64,000 nucleotides of DNA, taken from the NCBI RefSeq assembly GCF_008039615.1, contig NZ_VDUZ01000007.1:62001-126000 (forward strand), written 5' to 3'. The stretch's first letter is position 1; every line of letters starts with the position of its first letter. This document shows, piece after piece, positions 25,285 through 34,418 of the stretch. Under the pieces are notes generated by a model that was not told the origin of the DNA, did not search any database, and saw only the letters and a program-made list of their open reading frames with translations. The position numbers were made by a program, and so were the translations under genes. The DNA comes from Vineibacter terrae (GTDB lineage Bacteria; Pseudomonadota; Alphaproteobacteria; Reyranellales; Reyranellaceae).

Positions 25285-25436
25285 GCGTTCGCAGTGCGAA
25301 TATCTGCGACACGCCACACTTTGCGACCTAATATCTGCACGCCCTTGGATCCGTATGGGGATCCAAGGCCGGCCGGCGCAGGTCGCAATTGCACCGGCCG
25401 GCAGGAGGATGCGTTCGCATATAACTTAACGAACGC
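25285..25436 (-). ncRNA. Structured 5' leader with pseudoknot potential, before the sulfurtransferase
   Basis: Transcribed leftwards, this leader can fold as: a hairpin with arms 25411-25417 and 25430-25436 (7 bp); an 11-bp GC-rich hairpin (25391-25401 with 25369-25379, one G-U) with an 11-nt loop; an abutting 10-bp hairpin (25359-25368 with 25343-25352). Nine of the 11 loop nucleotides (25380-25388) are complementary to 25321-25329, allowing a pseudoknot over the second hairpin. The first arm at 25430-25436 could also pair with a second copy of its partner at 25285-25291. The nine-base AATATCTGC (plus strand) occurs twice, at 25299-25307 and 25330-25338. I know no riboswitch matching this layout. 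The stretch 25236-25576 contains no gene. Confidence 0.5.
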
Positions 25437-25440
25437 CTTG

Positions 25441-25469
25441 TTTCTAACTTTCCCAAAGACTTGTGTCAA
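25441..25469 (-). promoter_or_regulatory. Candidate sigma-70 promoter for the sulfurtransferase leader
   Basis: Read on the minus strand: TTGACA at 25464-25469, 17 bp, then TAGAAA at 25441-25446. Transcription would start near 25434, giving a leader of over 200 nt before the GTG at 25220. The local sequence is A+T-rich relative to its surroundings. Read by eye. Confidence 0.5.
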
Positions 25470-25576
25470 TCCTGTGATGTGCTGTGACAATCCCGTGGAT
25501 GTGAATTCGCATTCATTGTGTTATTTGCACGCGCGACCTACGATGGGCGGTAGGTATTGTTCCGCAGTGCGATTGA

Positions 25577-25981
25577 TCAGGGCTTGGCGTAACGCGCCCG
25601 AGCCGCCGTTTCCAGTGCCGCGCAGGTAAGCGAATCGATATCGAACAGCTCGGCCAGCAGGTCCAGCACCCCGATTTCGGTGTCGCGCACCTGGCCTTCG
25701 GAGGCGATCAGATCGCACGCCAGGGCATAGGCCGTCTCGCCGAAGCGCTTCGGCACCGTCTTGCGGATGAAGGCTGTCACCTTGTCCAGCCCGCCATCGG
25801 CGACCAGCGCCGTGGCGCAAGCCTCCGTCACCGTCGGCAGGCGGTCGGCTTTGAAGCCTCTGAAGACGGGCAGGTGCTCGACGAGGTCGCGCATGGTGTC
25901 GACCTCGGCCGGAGACAGGTCACGGTCAGCCGCCGATGCCAGCACCATGGTCCAGATCAGGCCGTCCTGCAGTGCCGACAT
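25577..25981 (-). CDS. TerB-like protein
   Basis: 134 residues, all-helical, matching the TerB/tellurite-resistance family: LIWTMVLASAADRDLSPAEVDTM with acidic residues resembling the metal site, and a second similar repeat ACDLIASEGQVRDTEIGVLDLLAELFDID. Stand-alone TerB-like proteins are common in alphaproteobacteria and their role is mostly unknown (envelope or stress related). It is monocistronic, divergent from the AEC transporter gene with a 159-bp gap. Family assignment good, function open. Confidence 0.78.
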   Translation of the reverse strand: MSALQDGLIWTMVLASAADRDLSPAEVDTMRDLVEHLPVFRGFKADRLPTVTEACATALVADGGLDKVTAFIRKTVPKRFGETAYALACDLIASEGQVRDTEIGVLDLLAELFDIDSLTCAALETAARARYAKP

Positions 25982-26140
25982 GGTCGCTCCTTCTTCCGAT
26001 TGAATCGCTGTCGCCCGGTGTGCCCGGCGTGGCGAGACGGGTCAAGCGGGCGGCCGGCTCGACGTGCCGGCGTCCGATCTCTATGGTGCGTGGCGCGGAG
26101 CGTCCCGCTCTGTCCCGTCGTCTCGTTCCGTGCGGGCCGC

Positions 26141-27079
26141 GTGCACGTCCTTCTCACCGTCGCCTTTCCCGTCTTCGCCCTGATCGGCATCGGCTGGCTC
26201 GGGGGCCGGTTGCGGCTGCTGGGACCGCACGGCACGATGGCGCTCAACGGCTTCGTCGGCTGGTTCGCGCTGCCGGCCATGCTGTTCACGGCGCTGGCCA
26301 AGGTCAGCATCGCCGAAGTGCTGAACGGCGCGTTCGTCATCGTCTTCGGTGGCAGCATGCTGCTCACCTACGTCGCCGGGATGGTGGCTGCGCGCCTGAT
26401 GTCGGGGGCGCGGCTGGCCCATATGAGCCTGTTCGGCCTGTCGGCATCATTCGGCAATGTCGGATACATGGGCATCCCACTTTGCGTCACGGCATTCGGG
26501 CCTGAAGGCGCGTTGCCGGGAACCCTGGCGGCTGTCCTCGGCGCGGCCGGCATCCTCACCTTCGGGCTCATTCTTGTAGAGGTCGATGTCCAGCGCGGCC
26601 ACGGCGCTCAGGCTGCGCGCGGGCGCGTGCTGCGGGCGGTGCTGCGCAGCCCGATCGTTCAGGCGGTGGCGCTGGGCGCGATGGTCAGCGCGCTGCGCAT
26701 TGCGGTGCCGGAGCCTGTGATGCACTTCCTCGACCTGCTCGGCTCGGCGGCCGCCCCCTGTGCCTTGTTTGCCATCGGCCTCTTCCTGTCGGACAAAGGG
26801 CTGGGCTCTGCGCGGCGCGAGGTTTTCGTGGCCAGCCTCGGCAAGGTGCTGCTGCAGCCGTTGATCGCACTGGCGCTGCTGCCCTGGTTCCTCGACCTGG
26901 GGACGATGTGGGGCAAGGCTGCGGTCCTGTGCGCGGCGTTGCCGACGGCGGCCAACGCCTTCGTGGTGGCGAAGGAGTATGAGACGTTCGTCGAGGGCGC
27001 CTCAGGCACCATCCTGCTGTCCACGGTCGCGTCGGTGGCCACGGTGTCGGCGCTCCTGGTGCTGCTGAGTATCGGCTGA
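26141..27079 (+). CDS. AEC-family (auxin efflux carrier-like) permease
   Basis: About 312 residues with ten hydrophobic segments and the two inverted halves typical of AEC/MdcF permeases: an N-terminal VFALIGIGWLGGRL and LSASFGNVGYMGIPLCVTAFG (crossover motif), then the C-terminal PTAANAFVVAKEYE. Family members move organic acids or malonate. The start is uncertain: no ATG fits, so I use GTG 26141, which sits at the first hydrophobic helix; the upstream open frame back to 25874 is antisense to the TerB gene. Confidence 0.82.
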   Translation: MHVLLTVAFPVFALIGIGWLGGRLRLLGPHGTMALNGFVGWFALPAMLFTALAKVSIAEVLNGAFVIVFGGSMLLTYVAGMVAARLMSGARLAHMSLFGLSASFGNVGYMGIPLCVTAFGPEGALPGTLAAVLGAAGILTFGLILVEVDVQRGHGAQAARGRVLRAVLRSPIVQAVALGAMVSALRIAVPEPVMHFLDLLGSAAAPCALFAIGLFLSDKGLGSARREVFVASLGKVLLQPLIALALLPWFLDLGTMWGKAAVLCAALPTAANAFVVAKEYETFVEGASGTILLSTVASVATVSALLVLLSIG

Positions 27080-27198
27080 TGCGATAGGTAGCGTGCGCGC
27101 GCGCCGCTACCCACAAAAGATTTGATGAAGGCCTATTGCGCGCGTCATACTTTCGCGTCCGCGGAAGCGCATCGCGGTCATGCGAAGGAGTGGGGAAT

Positions 27199-27621
27199 AT
27201 GCTCCAGGAGTTCAAAGAATTTGCAATGAAGGGCAATGTCCTTGATCTCGCCATCGGCGTGATCATCGGCGCTGCGTTCGGCAAGATCGTCGAATCCTTT
27301 GTGGGCGATATCATCATGCCGATCATTGGCATGTTCGGCACGGTCGACTTCTCGAACCTGTACATCGTGCTGAAGGGCAGCGTGCCGGCGGGCGCTTCGC
27401 TGGCCGACGCCAAGAAGGCCGGCGTCGTGCTCGGCTATGGGAACTTCGTCACGATCGCCATCAACTTCCTGATCATTGCCTGGGCCTTGTTCATGGTGGT
27501 CAAGGGCGTGAACCGCATGAAGCGCGCGGAAGCGGCCGCCCCGGCGCCGGCGGCGCCGTCGCCGCCGACCCGCGACCAGGAGCTGCTGATCGAGATCAGG
27601 GATCTGCTGAAGAAGCAGTAG
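27199..27621 (+). CDS. mscL: Large-conductance mechanosensitive channel MscL
   Basis: 140 residues. The N-terminal amphipathic helix and TM1 read [20 protein letters not shown] and the following [20 protein letters not shown]2 is [23 protein letters not shown], and the charged C-terminal helix is [16 protein letters not shown]. This is the hallmark of MscL, a homopentameric inner-membrane safety valve opened by membrane tension on hypo-osmotic shock. ATG 27199 follows GAAGGAGTGGGGA. It is slightly longer between TM1 and TM2 and has an Ala/Pro-rich linker before the C-terminal helix. Confidence 0.97.
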   Translation: MLQEFKEFAMKGNVLDLAIGVIIGAAFGKIVESFVGDIIMPIIGMFGTVDFSNLYIVLKGSVPAGASLADAKKAGVVLGYGNFVTIAINFLIIAWALFMVVKGVNRMKRAEAAAPAPAAPSPPTRDQELLIEIRDLLKKQ

Positions 27622-27624
27622 AGC

Positions 27625-30453
27625 TCAAGCCGGCCCGCCGGCCGACTCCAGGAACAGCCTGGTCTCACGCACTGCGTCGGCGAGGCCGATGCGGTGGATC
27701 GGAACGCCGGCCGGGAAGGCTGTCATCAGCCGCGATGGCAGCCGGTTGTCCAGCATCACGAACACGCCGTGGTCGTCAGCGCGCCGCACCAGGCGGCCGA
27801 AGGCCTGCTTCAGGCGGAAGCGGGTGAGCATGTCATCGTACGCGTTGGGCGGATGGCCCTCGGCACGGTAGGCGAGCTTGCGTGCCCGGTGAAGGATATC
27901 GGGTCGCGGCCAGGGCACGCGGTCGAAGACGATCAGCCGCAGCGAGCGCCCCGGCACATCGACGCCGTCGCGCACCGCGTCGGTGCCCAGCAGGCAGGAC
28001 CGTTCCTCGGCGCGGAAAATATCGACCAGGGTGGCTGCGTCCATGCCGCCGATATGCTGCGCGTAGAGCGGGATGCCGTGCGCTTCCAGCGGCTCGGCGA
28101 TGCGGCCATGCACGGCCCGCAGCCGGCCGATGGCGGTGAACAGTCCCAGCCCGCCGCCATCGGCGGCCAGGAACAGCTCGCGATACGCGGCGGCCACCTG
28201 CTCCAGGGAGTCGCGGCCGACGTCGCGCACCACCAGAACCCGGGTCTGCGTCGCATAGTCGAAGGGCGAGGCGACGGCCGCCCGGATCGCCGGCGCGGTG
28301 AGGTGCCGTGCGCCGGTGCGGGCCTCGGCCACCTGCCAGTCGGCGGCCTCCTGGGTGGCGACCCCGATCGGCGGCGCCGGTGGCGGGTCGTTGGCGCCGC
28401 TCCAGTCGCGCAGGGTCGCCGATGTCACTACGACGCCATGCGCCGGCTTCACCACAGCCTCGGCGAACGGTTCCATCGGGTCGAGGTAATGCCGGTACAT
28501 GCCGACATCGATCTCGCGGCCTTCGATGCGCGCGATCGCGAACCAGTCGACGAACGCCTCGCTGGGGGTATCCGACTCCAGCGCCCGCAGCATGGCGATC
28601 CATGCCCGCAGCTGCAGCTCACAGCGATTGAGCAGCGAGCGCGAGACGCCTTCGATGCGATTGCGTGTCGCCGTGTCGAGCTCCGCCGCCTCGTCGTCGA
28701 GCTTGGCGCGCAGCGCCTGGCGCAGCGCTGCAGCCGGACGCAGGAGCCGCTCCAGCGTCTCGACGCAGCTCTGCGCCGCCCCGACGAGGCCGGGCGCCGT
28801 CGGGCGGACGTCACATTCGATACCGTAGGCGTTCTCGTCGGCGGTGGAGCGCGCCAGGACCTGCTGGCGCACGAGGGCGAGAAACTCCTCGGGTGCGCCC
28901 AGCACGGTGCCGTCGGCCAGGCGCGTCTGCCAGTTGGCGGCCGGCAGCTCGCGCGCCGCCGCCAGCAGGGTGCGAAGCGCGCCGGCGATGGCTGCGTCGT
29001 CCTCGGCCAGCTCGGCGACACGGCGCTCCAGTCCGCGTGCCCGGCTGCCGCGCCGTCCTTCGGCGCCCAGCAGCCAGCGCCGCAGATCGGCGGTCTCGAT
29101 GCCGGTCAGGTGGGCGGCGAAGGCGCCATCGGCAGCGTCGAAAAGATGGTGGCCCTCGTCGAACACATAACGGCTGGGTCGCGCATTGTCGTCCAGGCCG
29201 CCCGTGGCTGCCTGCATCATCACCAGGGCGTGGTTGGCGACCACGATGTCGGCATGCCGCGCCCGGCGGATGGTGCGTTCGACGAAGCAGCGCCGATAGT
29301 GCTCGCAACCGGCGTAGATGCACTCACCCCGATGGTCGGCCAGCCGCATCAGGCGGCTGCGCCCGATCAGGGCGCCCAGCCACGCCGGCAGGTCGCCGCC
29401 CACCATGTCGCCGTCGCGGGTGGCGCTGATCCAGCGCGCCAGCAGGCCCAGGCCGACAGCATTGGCAGGATTGGTGATGGCGCGCTGCGCCGCTTCCTCG
29501 AAGTTCAGCAGGCAGAGATAGTTCTCACGTCCCTTGCGGATCACGACCTTGCTGCGCTTGGTGATGCGGTCGGGGTGCAGCCGGTCGAGCTCGTTGTCGA
29601 TCTGGCGCTGCAGATTGCGCGTGAAGGTCGCGATCCATACCGGCGCCCCGTTCTTTTCGGCCCATAGCGAGGCCGGCGCGACATAGCCGAGGGTCTTGCC
29701 GACGCCGGTCCCGGCTTCGGCCAGCACGACATGAGGCTCGCCTTCGCGCTCGCGCGGCCGGAAGGCCAGCGACACGGCCGAAGCGTAGTCGCTCTGCGTC
29801 GGCCGCGGCTCGGCCGGTGCGCCGCCCCGCGCCAGGAGCTGCGCCAGCCGGCTGCGGGCTTCCGGCGGCTCCACCGGATGCGATGCCGGCGGCGTCGCCG
29901 GAGGATCGTCCTCCCAGATGGGCAGCCGCTTCCAGACGTCGAGCCCGGCCAGGCCGCGCGGCCGCGGCGTCTGCGGCGCGATGCCCAGCGCCTGCAGCAC
30001 CGCCGCTCCCCATGGCCATCCGCCATGGTGCATCGCCAGCGCCAGCGCCTGGGTTTCGGGTGGCTCGCGATGGGCGCGGTCGGCGATCTCGTCGAGCAGG
30101 GCCGAGATGACCGCGAGCAGGGTGCGCGCCTCGGCTTCGGTGCTGGTCGGGAGCGGCAGGTCGAGGGCTTCCGCCAGACCCCGCACGGTCGGCAGGCAGA
30201 AGGTCGCCGGGCGTGCGAACGCAAACAGCTCCAGGGCGTCATGGGCCGGGAAGTCCTCGAGGCCCAGCCGCAGGGCGGTCGCCGGAAAATGGCAGACCAC
30301 CGGCATCTCCAGCGTCGCGCGCGCCCGGGCCGCGCTGTGCGTCAGAGTCTCGACCGCGCCGTCCCAGCCTGCCCATGCCGCCGTGCTCGCGGTCACGACC
30401 AGTGCCGCGGGCTGGCTTCGGGCACCGCCGGCGGGTGGCAGGCTCTGCATCAT
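27625..30453 (-). CDS. DinG/XPD-type ATP-dependent DNA helicase
   Basis: 942 residues. Walker A is AEAGTGVGKT (245-254); an Fe-S cluster is likely held by the Cys in ENYLCLLNF and the CIYAGCEHYRRC triad; Walker B is VFDEGHHLFD; the C-terminal helicase half ends with GTDAVRDGVDVPGRSLRLIVFDRVPWPRPD. DinG proteins unwind 5'-3' forks and R-loops. Residues 1-220 occupy the place where some relatives carry an exonuclease domain but no D-x-E motif is visible, so it may be degenerate. ATG 30453 has no clear RBS; GTG 30471 is an alternative. It is convergent with mscL. Confidence 0.9.
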   Translation of the reverse strand: MMQSLPPAGGARSQPAALVVTASTAAWAGWDGAVETLTHSAARARATLEMPVVCHFPATALRLGLEDFPAHDALELFAFARPATFCLPTVRGLAEALDLPLPTSTEAEARTLLAVISALLDEIADRAHREPPETQALALAMHHGGWPWGAAVLQALGIAPQTPRPRGLAGLDVWKRLPIWEDDPPATPPASHPVEPPEARSRLAQLLARGGAPAEPRPTQSDYASAVSLAFRPREREGEPHVVLAEAGTGVGKTLGYVAPASLWAEKNGAPVWIATFTRNLQRQIDNELDRLHPDRITKRSKVVIRKGRENYLCLLNFEEAAQRAITNPANAVGLGLLARWISATRDGDMVGGDLPAWLGALIGRSRLMRLADHRGECIYAGCEHYRRCFVERTIRRARHADIVVANHALVMMQAATGGLDDNARPSRYVFDEGHHLFDAADGAFAAHLTGIETADLRRWLLGAEGRRGSRARGLERRVAELAEDDAAIAGALRTLLAAARELPAANWQTRLADGTVLGAPEEFLALVRQQVLARSTADENAYGIECDVRPTAPGLVGAAQSCVETLERLLRPAAALRQALRAKLDDEAAELDTATRNRIEGVSRSLLNRCELQLRAWIAMLRALESDTPSEAFVDWFAIARIEGREIDVGMYRHYLDPMEPFAEAVVKPAHGVVVTSATLRDWSGANDPPPAPPIGVATQEAADWQVAEARTGARHLTAPAIRAAVASPFDYATQTRVLVVRDVGRDSLEQVAAAYRELFLAADGGGLGLFTAIGRLRAVHGRIAEPLEAHGIPLYAQHIGGMDAATLVDIFRAEERSCLLGTDAVRDGVDVPGRSLRLIVFDRVPWPRPDILHRARKLAYRAEGHPPNAYDDMLTRFRLKQAFGRLVRRADDHGVFVMLDNRLPSRLMTAFPAGVPIHRIGLADAVRETRLFLESAGGPA

Positions 30454-30578
30454 GGCGCGGGCATAGCACACCCGGCGCAGGCTCCGGATGCATTCACGGA
30501 TGCGATCGGCTTTTTTTCGACAGAATTGTTACATAGAACATTACGGTCCCAAGACGGAATAATGACAAGGCCCGCAAC

Positions 30579-32345
30579 GTGGTCACCGACCGCGCCGCAG
30601 TTGATTCCCTCCGCCCGTCACGCACGAAGGCCATCCTGAGCGCGCTGCTGCTGGTCGCGCAGCTGCTCTGTGCCGGCTGGATGGCCTATCTCGTGCAGCG
30701 TGATGAGAGCGGGCTGCTCCAGCAGACCTATGTCTTCCTGATCTTCGGACTGCTGGCGCTGCTGGTGTATGGCGTCACGCGCCGGCCGGCTTTCAGCCTG
30801 GGGCTTGTGTCGCTGTTCATCGTCGCCATCCACGCGCTGTCGCTGGCCAAGTTCGAGTATCTGCGGGCCCCGATGCTGATCGAGGACGTCTCGCTGCTGC
30901 TGCGGCCTGAGATCAGCGACCTGCTGCTGCAGGGCTATCCGCAGCTGTCGTGGATCTTTGTCGGTGGCCTGGCCGTGTTCACCGCCTACTGCATCGCCGC
31001 GGTGCGGCTCGAACCGCCACGACCGGCCCGGAACCGCGCATGGACGTCGGCCGGTGCTATCGCCGTCGCATTGGCAGGGCTTGTCGTGGTGGTTCCCGGC
31101 CCCGGGCCGCTGTCGGTGGCGACGGCGGAGGATGCCGATCCGTCGACGGCCAACAGCGACTGGGACGTGATCAGCCGCTTCTTCGCGTCGTCCATGCATA
31201 TGGGCCTCAAGCGGCCGGTCTTCGCGGCGCCGATCAGCCCCTGGCTGGCCACGGGCGTGGCAGCATCTCCGGCGGTCTCGGCAAGGCGGCCCGACATTGT
31301 GGTGGTGTTGGAGGAATCGACCTTCAACCCGCAGCGCATCCTGCCGTTCTGCACGCCGGACCTTTGCGAAAAGCCGTTGCTGACCGGCATGCCCAACAGC
31401 GCGGCCGTCGGTCCGCTGCGGGTGCACGTGGTCGGCGGGCTCACCTGGCTGTCGGAGTTCGCCCTGCTTGCCGGGATGCCGCATTCGCTGTTCGGCCAGG
31501 CCGGGCAGTTCGCGCCGTCCAAGGTCCTGCCGCGGGTCAAGTACACATTGCCGCGCTGGCTGAAGATGCTGGGCTACCGCACGGTTGTGGTCTACCCGGT
31601 CGAGAAGCATGCCTATGGCGGCGCGGTGTCCTATCCGCTCTATGGCTTCGACCAGGTGCTGCCGCACCCGCTGATCACCAGCGGCCATCGCCAGGGCTAC
31701 TGGGACCTGTCCGACCGCGAGATGCTGGCGTATGTGCGGCAGGTGATCGCCGAGGAGGACGCCAAGCCCGACCGGGCGCCGCTGTTCATCTTCATGCTGA
31801 CCCTGCAGCAGCACGGGCCGCATGCTGCCGCGCTGAACGGTCAGCCCCCACGCGACGACCGGCCGACGTTTCCCACCATCGAGCGCGAGCTGAACGCCAA
31901 GCTGAACGACTACCTGACCCGGCTGGCGTGGTCGAGCGACGCCATGCGCGATTTCGATGCGGCGATGGCCCGGCGCGGGCAGCCCTATGTGCTGGCCCAT
32001 TTCGGCGACCATCAGCCCTCCTTCGAGGGCCTGCTGCGCGGCGTGCCCAAACGCCCGCAGCCCCAGCGGGCGCCGGCCGACTTCGTCACCTACTTCAACA
32101 TCCAGACGGGCGGCGGCCTGCCGCGGTCCGGCTATCGCGTGTCGGCAGCCTATCGGATGCTCGATGTGGCGCTGCTGGGCGGCCTGATCCTCGATATCGC
32201 CGGGCTGCCCAAGGATCCATATTTCGCGGCCAATGTCCGCCTGCGCGAGCGTTGCGAAGGCCTGTTCACCGAGTGCGCCGACACCGAAACGCTCTCAGCG
32301 TACCAGCAATACATCTTCGACGAGCTGAGCGCCGTCGCGTTCTAG
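30579..32345 (+). CDS. Membrane sulfatase-fold phosphotransferase (LTA synthase/MdoB/EptA-like)
   Basis: 588 residues: about five transmembrane helices in the first 180 residues (e.g. ILSALLLVAQLLCAGWMAYLV), then a sulfatase-fold domain outside the membrane. DIVVVLEESTFNP holds the catalytic Thr after the Glu, as in LTA synthases, and AHFGDHQPSF supplies the metal-binding Asp/His. Such enzymes transfer phosphoglycerol or phosphoethanolamine to envelope glycans or lipid A. Start GTG 30579 is the only plausible in-frame start and has AAGG nearby. The gene is monocistronic. Confidence 0.85.
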   Translation: MVTDRAAVDSLRPSRTKAILSALLLVAQLLCAGWMAYLVQRDESGLLQQTYVFLIFGLLALLVYGVTRRPAFSLGLVSLFIVAIHALSLAKFEYLRAPMLIEDVSLLLRPEISDLLLQGYPQLSWIFVGGLAVFTAYCIAAVRLEPPRPARNRAWTSAGAIAVALAGLVVVVPGPGPLSVATAEDADPSTANSDWDVISRFFASSMHMGLKRPVFAAPISPWLATGVAASPAVSARRPDIVVVLEESTFNPQRILPFCTPDLCEKPLLTGMPNSAAVGPLRVHVVGGLTWLSEFALLAGMPHSLFGQAGQFAPSKVLPRVKYTLPRWLKMLGYRTVVVYPVEKHAYGGAVSYPLYGFDQVLPHPLITSGHRQGYWDLSDREMLAYVRQVIAEEDAKPDRAPLFIFMLTLQQHGPHAAALNGQPPRDDRPTFPTIERELNAKLNDYLTRLAWSSDAMRDFDAAMARRGQPYVLAHFGDHQPSFEGLLRGVPKRPQPQRAPADFVTYFNIQTGGGLPRSGYRVSAAYRMLDVALLGGLILDIAGLPKDPYFAANVRLRERCEGLFTECADTETLSAYQQYIFDELSAVAF

Positions 32346-32458
32346 CTCGTGCTATGGCTTGTCGCGGCCCTGGGAGATTGACGCTGTGCCGGCGCGTCCC
32401 TAGGTTGGCCGTTTCCGCGCGGACGCGGATTTTGCGGCACACCTGAAAGCAGCGACTC

Positions 32459-34069
32459 ATGAGCACGGAGCGGCAACTGGCGGAGCAGGCACGAGCCTGG
32501 CCTTTCGAGGAAGCGCGCAAGATCGTCGCGCGGCTCGGCGGGGCGGACGTGTCGAAAACGCCGGCCAAGGGCTACGTGCTGTTCGAGACCGGCTACGGCC
32601 CTTCAGGCTTGCCGCATATCGGCACCTTCGGCGAGGTCGTGCGGACCACCATGGTGCGCCAGGCATTCCGTCGCCTGTCGGACATCCCGACCCGGCTGTT
32701 CTGCTTCTCCGACGACATGGACGGGCTGCGCAAGGTGCCCGACAATGTCCCCAACAAGGAGATGCTGGCAGCGCATCTGGGCAAGCCGCTGACGTCGGTG
32801 CCGGACCCGTTCAGCAACGAGCATCCCAGCTTCGGCGCGGCCAACAACGCGCGCCTGCGGGCTTTCCTCGATTCGTTCGGCTTCGACTACGAGTTCCAGT
32901 CGGGCACCGACTGGTACAAGTCGGGCCGCTTCGATCCCATGCTGCTGGCCATGCTGCGGCACTACGACGAGATCCTGGCCGTGATGCTGCCGACGCTGGG
33001 GGAGGAGCGGCAGCAGACCTACAGCATCTTCCTGCCGATCTGCCGCAAGACCGGCCGCGTGCTGCAGGTGCCGGTGGTCAAGATTGACCCCGACGCCGGC
33101 ACCATCGTCTACCGCGACGAGGACGGCAGCCTGGTCGAGACACCGGTCACGGGCGGCAACGTCAAGCTGCAATGGAAGGCCGACTGGGCCGGACGCTGGT
33201 TCGCGCTGGGCGTCGACTACGAGATGTACGGCAAGGACCTGATCCCGTCGGCCGAGCTCAGCGCCAGGATCGTGAAGATCCTGGGCGGGCGACCGCCGGA
33301 AGGGTTCAACTACGAGCTCTTCCTCGACCAGGAAGGCAAGAAGATCTCCAAGTCCAAGGGCAATGGGCTGTCGGTCGAGGAGTGGCTGCGTTACGCACCG
33401 CCCGAGAGCCTGGCGCTCTACATGCATCAGCAGCCGCGGCGCGCCAAGCGGCTCTATTTCGACGTGATCCCGCGCGCCGTCGACGAATACCTGTCGCTGG
33501 TCGAGAAGCTCCCGAAGGAGGAGCCGGCCAGGGTGATGGAGAATCCCGCCTGGCATGTCCATGACGGCAAGGCCCCCGAGCATCATGCAGGCGGCGTCAG
33601 CTTTGCCATGCTGTTGAACCTGGCGGGCGTGGCGCACACCGACGACAAGGACGTGCTGTGGCAGTACCTGCGCCGCTATGTGCCGGGCGCCACGCCGCAA
33701 AACGCGCCGTACCTCGATCGGCTGCTGGCCAACGCGGTGGCCTACTACGTCGACTTCGTGAAGGCGCACAAGAAGTTCCGGCTGCCGACGCCGGCGGAGC
33801 GGGCGGCGCTGGCCGATCTCGCCGACACGCTGCGCCGTCTGCCGGAGGATGCCAGCGCCGAGTTCATCCAGAACGAGGTCTATGAAGCCGGCAAGCGGCA
33901 CTTTGCGCAGGCCGAGCTGCGGCAGTGGTTCAAGACCCTCTACGAGGTGCTGCTGGGCAGCGAGCAGGGCCCGCGCATGGGCGCCTTCATCAAGCTCTAC
34001 GGCCGCGATAACGTCGTGCACTTGATCGACCGTGCGCTGGCCGGCGACGATCTCGGCGAAGCCGCATAG
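32459..34069 (+). CDS. lysS: Lysyl-tRNA synthetase, class I
   Basis: 536 residues of the class I (archaeal-type) LysRS. The Rossmann HIGH motif appears as PHIGTFGE (H53) and the KMSKS as KISKSKGNG (about 295-303). It charges tRNA-Lys with lysine. Class I LysRS is used instead of class II in many alphaproteobacteria, and supports the taxonomic guess. ATG 32459 gives the expected N-terminus ([17 protein letters not shown]). The 3' end is notable: a partial second copy lies 350 bp downstream and a truncated gene abuts its stop codon on the opposite strand. Some databases use the symbol lysK. Confidence 0.95.
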   Translation: MSTERQLAEQARAWPFEEARKIVARLGGADVSKTPAKGYVLFETGYGPSGLPHIGTFGEVVRTTMVRQAFRRLSDIPTRLFCFSDDMDGLRKVPDNVPNKEMLAAHLGKPLTSVPDPFSNEHPSFGAANNARLRAFLDSFGFDYEFQSGTDWYKSGRFDPMLLAMLRHYDEILAVMLPTLGEERQQTYSIFLPICRKTGRVLQVPVVKIDPDAGTIVYRDEDGSLVETPVTGGNVKLQWKADWAGRWFALGVDYEMYGKDLIPSAELSARIVKILGGRPPEGFNYELFLDQEGKKISKSKGNGLSVEEWLRYAPPESLALYMHQQPRRAKRLYFDVIPRAVDEYLSLVEKLPKEEPARVMENPAWHVHDGKAPEHHAGGVSFAMLLNLAGVAHTDDKDVLWQYLRRYVPGATPQNAPYLDRLLANAVAYYVDFVKAHKKFRLPTPAERAALADLADTLRRLPEDASAEFIQNEVYEAGKRHFAQAELRQWFKTLYEVLLGSEQGPRMGAFIKLYGRDNVVHLIDRALAGDDLGEAA

Positions 34070-34213
34070 GCGGCCTCCCAGCCGTTTGAGAGCCTTTGTG
34101 ATGTCGTCGCCAGGCTTGTGGTCGAGGTGGCTGGCGACGCTTTCGGCCAAAGCCGACACGGATGGCTTTGGCAGCCAACTGGGTTGAACCTTTTCATAGT
34201 CCGGCTTTGTCAT
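34067..34213 (-). pseudogene. Truncated gene (possibly ImmA/IrrE-like N-terminus) abutting lysS
   Basis: From ATG 34213 leftwards 49 codons look like a real protein N-terminus: PSWLPKPSVSALAESVASHL, then a [17 protein letters not shown] segment. After GGRL the frame passes directly into the antisense of the lysS stop codon, and it stays open there only as a shadow. The composition and P-x-W-L-P-K pattern remind me of ImmA/IrrE metallopeptidase N-termini (tentative). It has its own promoter and paired operators upstream. It is therefore a gene broken exactly at the lysS 3' end. Confidence 0.55.
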
Positions 34214-34227
34214 AGTGGTCGTCGGTC

Positions 34228-34322
34228 CACAATTGTCTGAAGCGCCTTGCCTTGAAAGGTACGAGTTGCTCCCACGGCAGCGAGAGTGGGTTTTTGTACC
34301 TTATTTGTGCACAATTGTCAAG
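34228..34322 (-). promoter_or_regulatory. Promoter and two ACAATTGT operators for the truncated gene
   Basis: On the minus strand TTGACA (34317-34322), 17 bp, then TACAAA (34294-34299) makes a good sigma-70 promoter. The 10-mer CACAATTGTC, with its perfect palindrome ACAATTGT, occurs at 34228-34237 (between the promoter and the ATG) and at 34310-34319 (over the -35). The paired palindromes suggest autoregulation by a small dimeric repressor. The interval 34070-34418 is clearly more A+T-rich than its neighbours. Confidence 0.5.
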
Positions 34323-34418
34323 CTCTTCTCGTCAGATACGAGCAAATGTCACGACGCCCACACGAGGTAGATGCGCTGTCGGACTGACTTCGCGAGTGGC
34401 AGTGGCCGTGTAGCGTGG

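Noticed and set aside
28665-29429. Arg-rich plus-strand frames opposite the DinG gene
   Set aside because: Long Arg/Ala/Pro stretches are typical of shadow frames in GC-rich DNA and carry no motif.
32603-34213. 536-codon open frame antisense to lysS
   Set aside because: All but its first 49 codons are the mirror of lysS codon bias (GC-rich third positions). Only the N-terminal part outside lysS looks like a real protein, so I kept that alone as a truncated gene.
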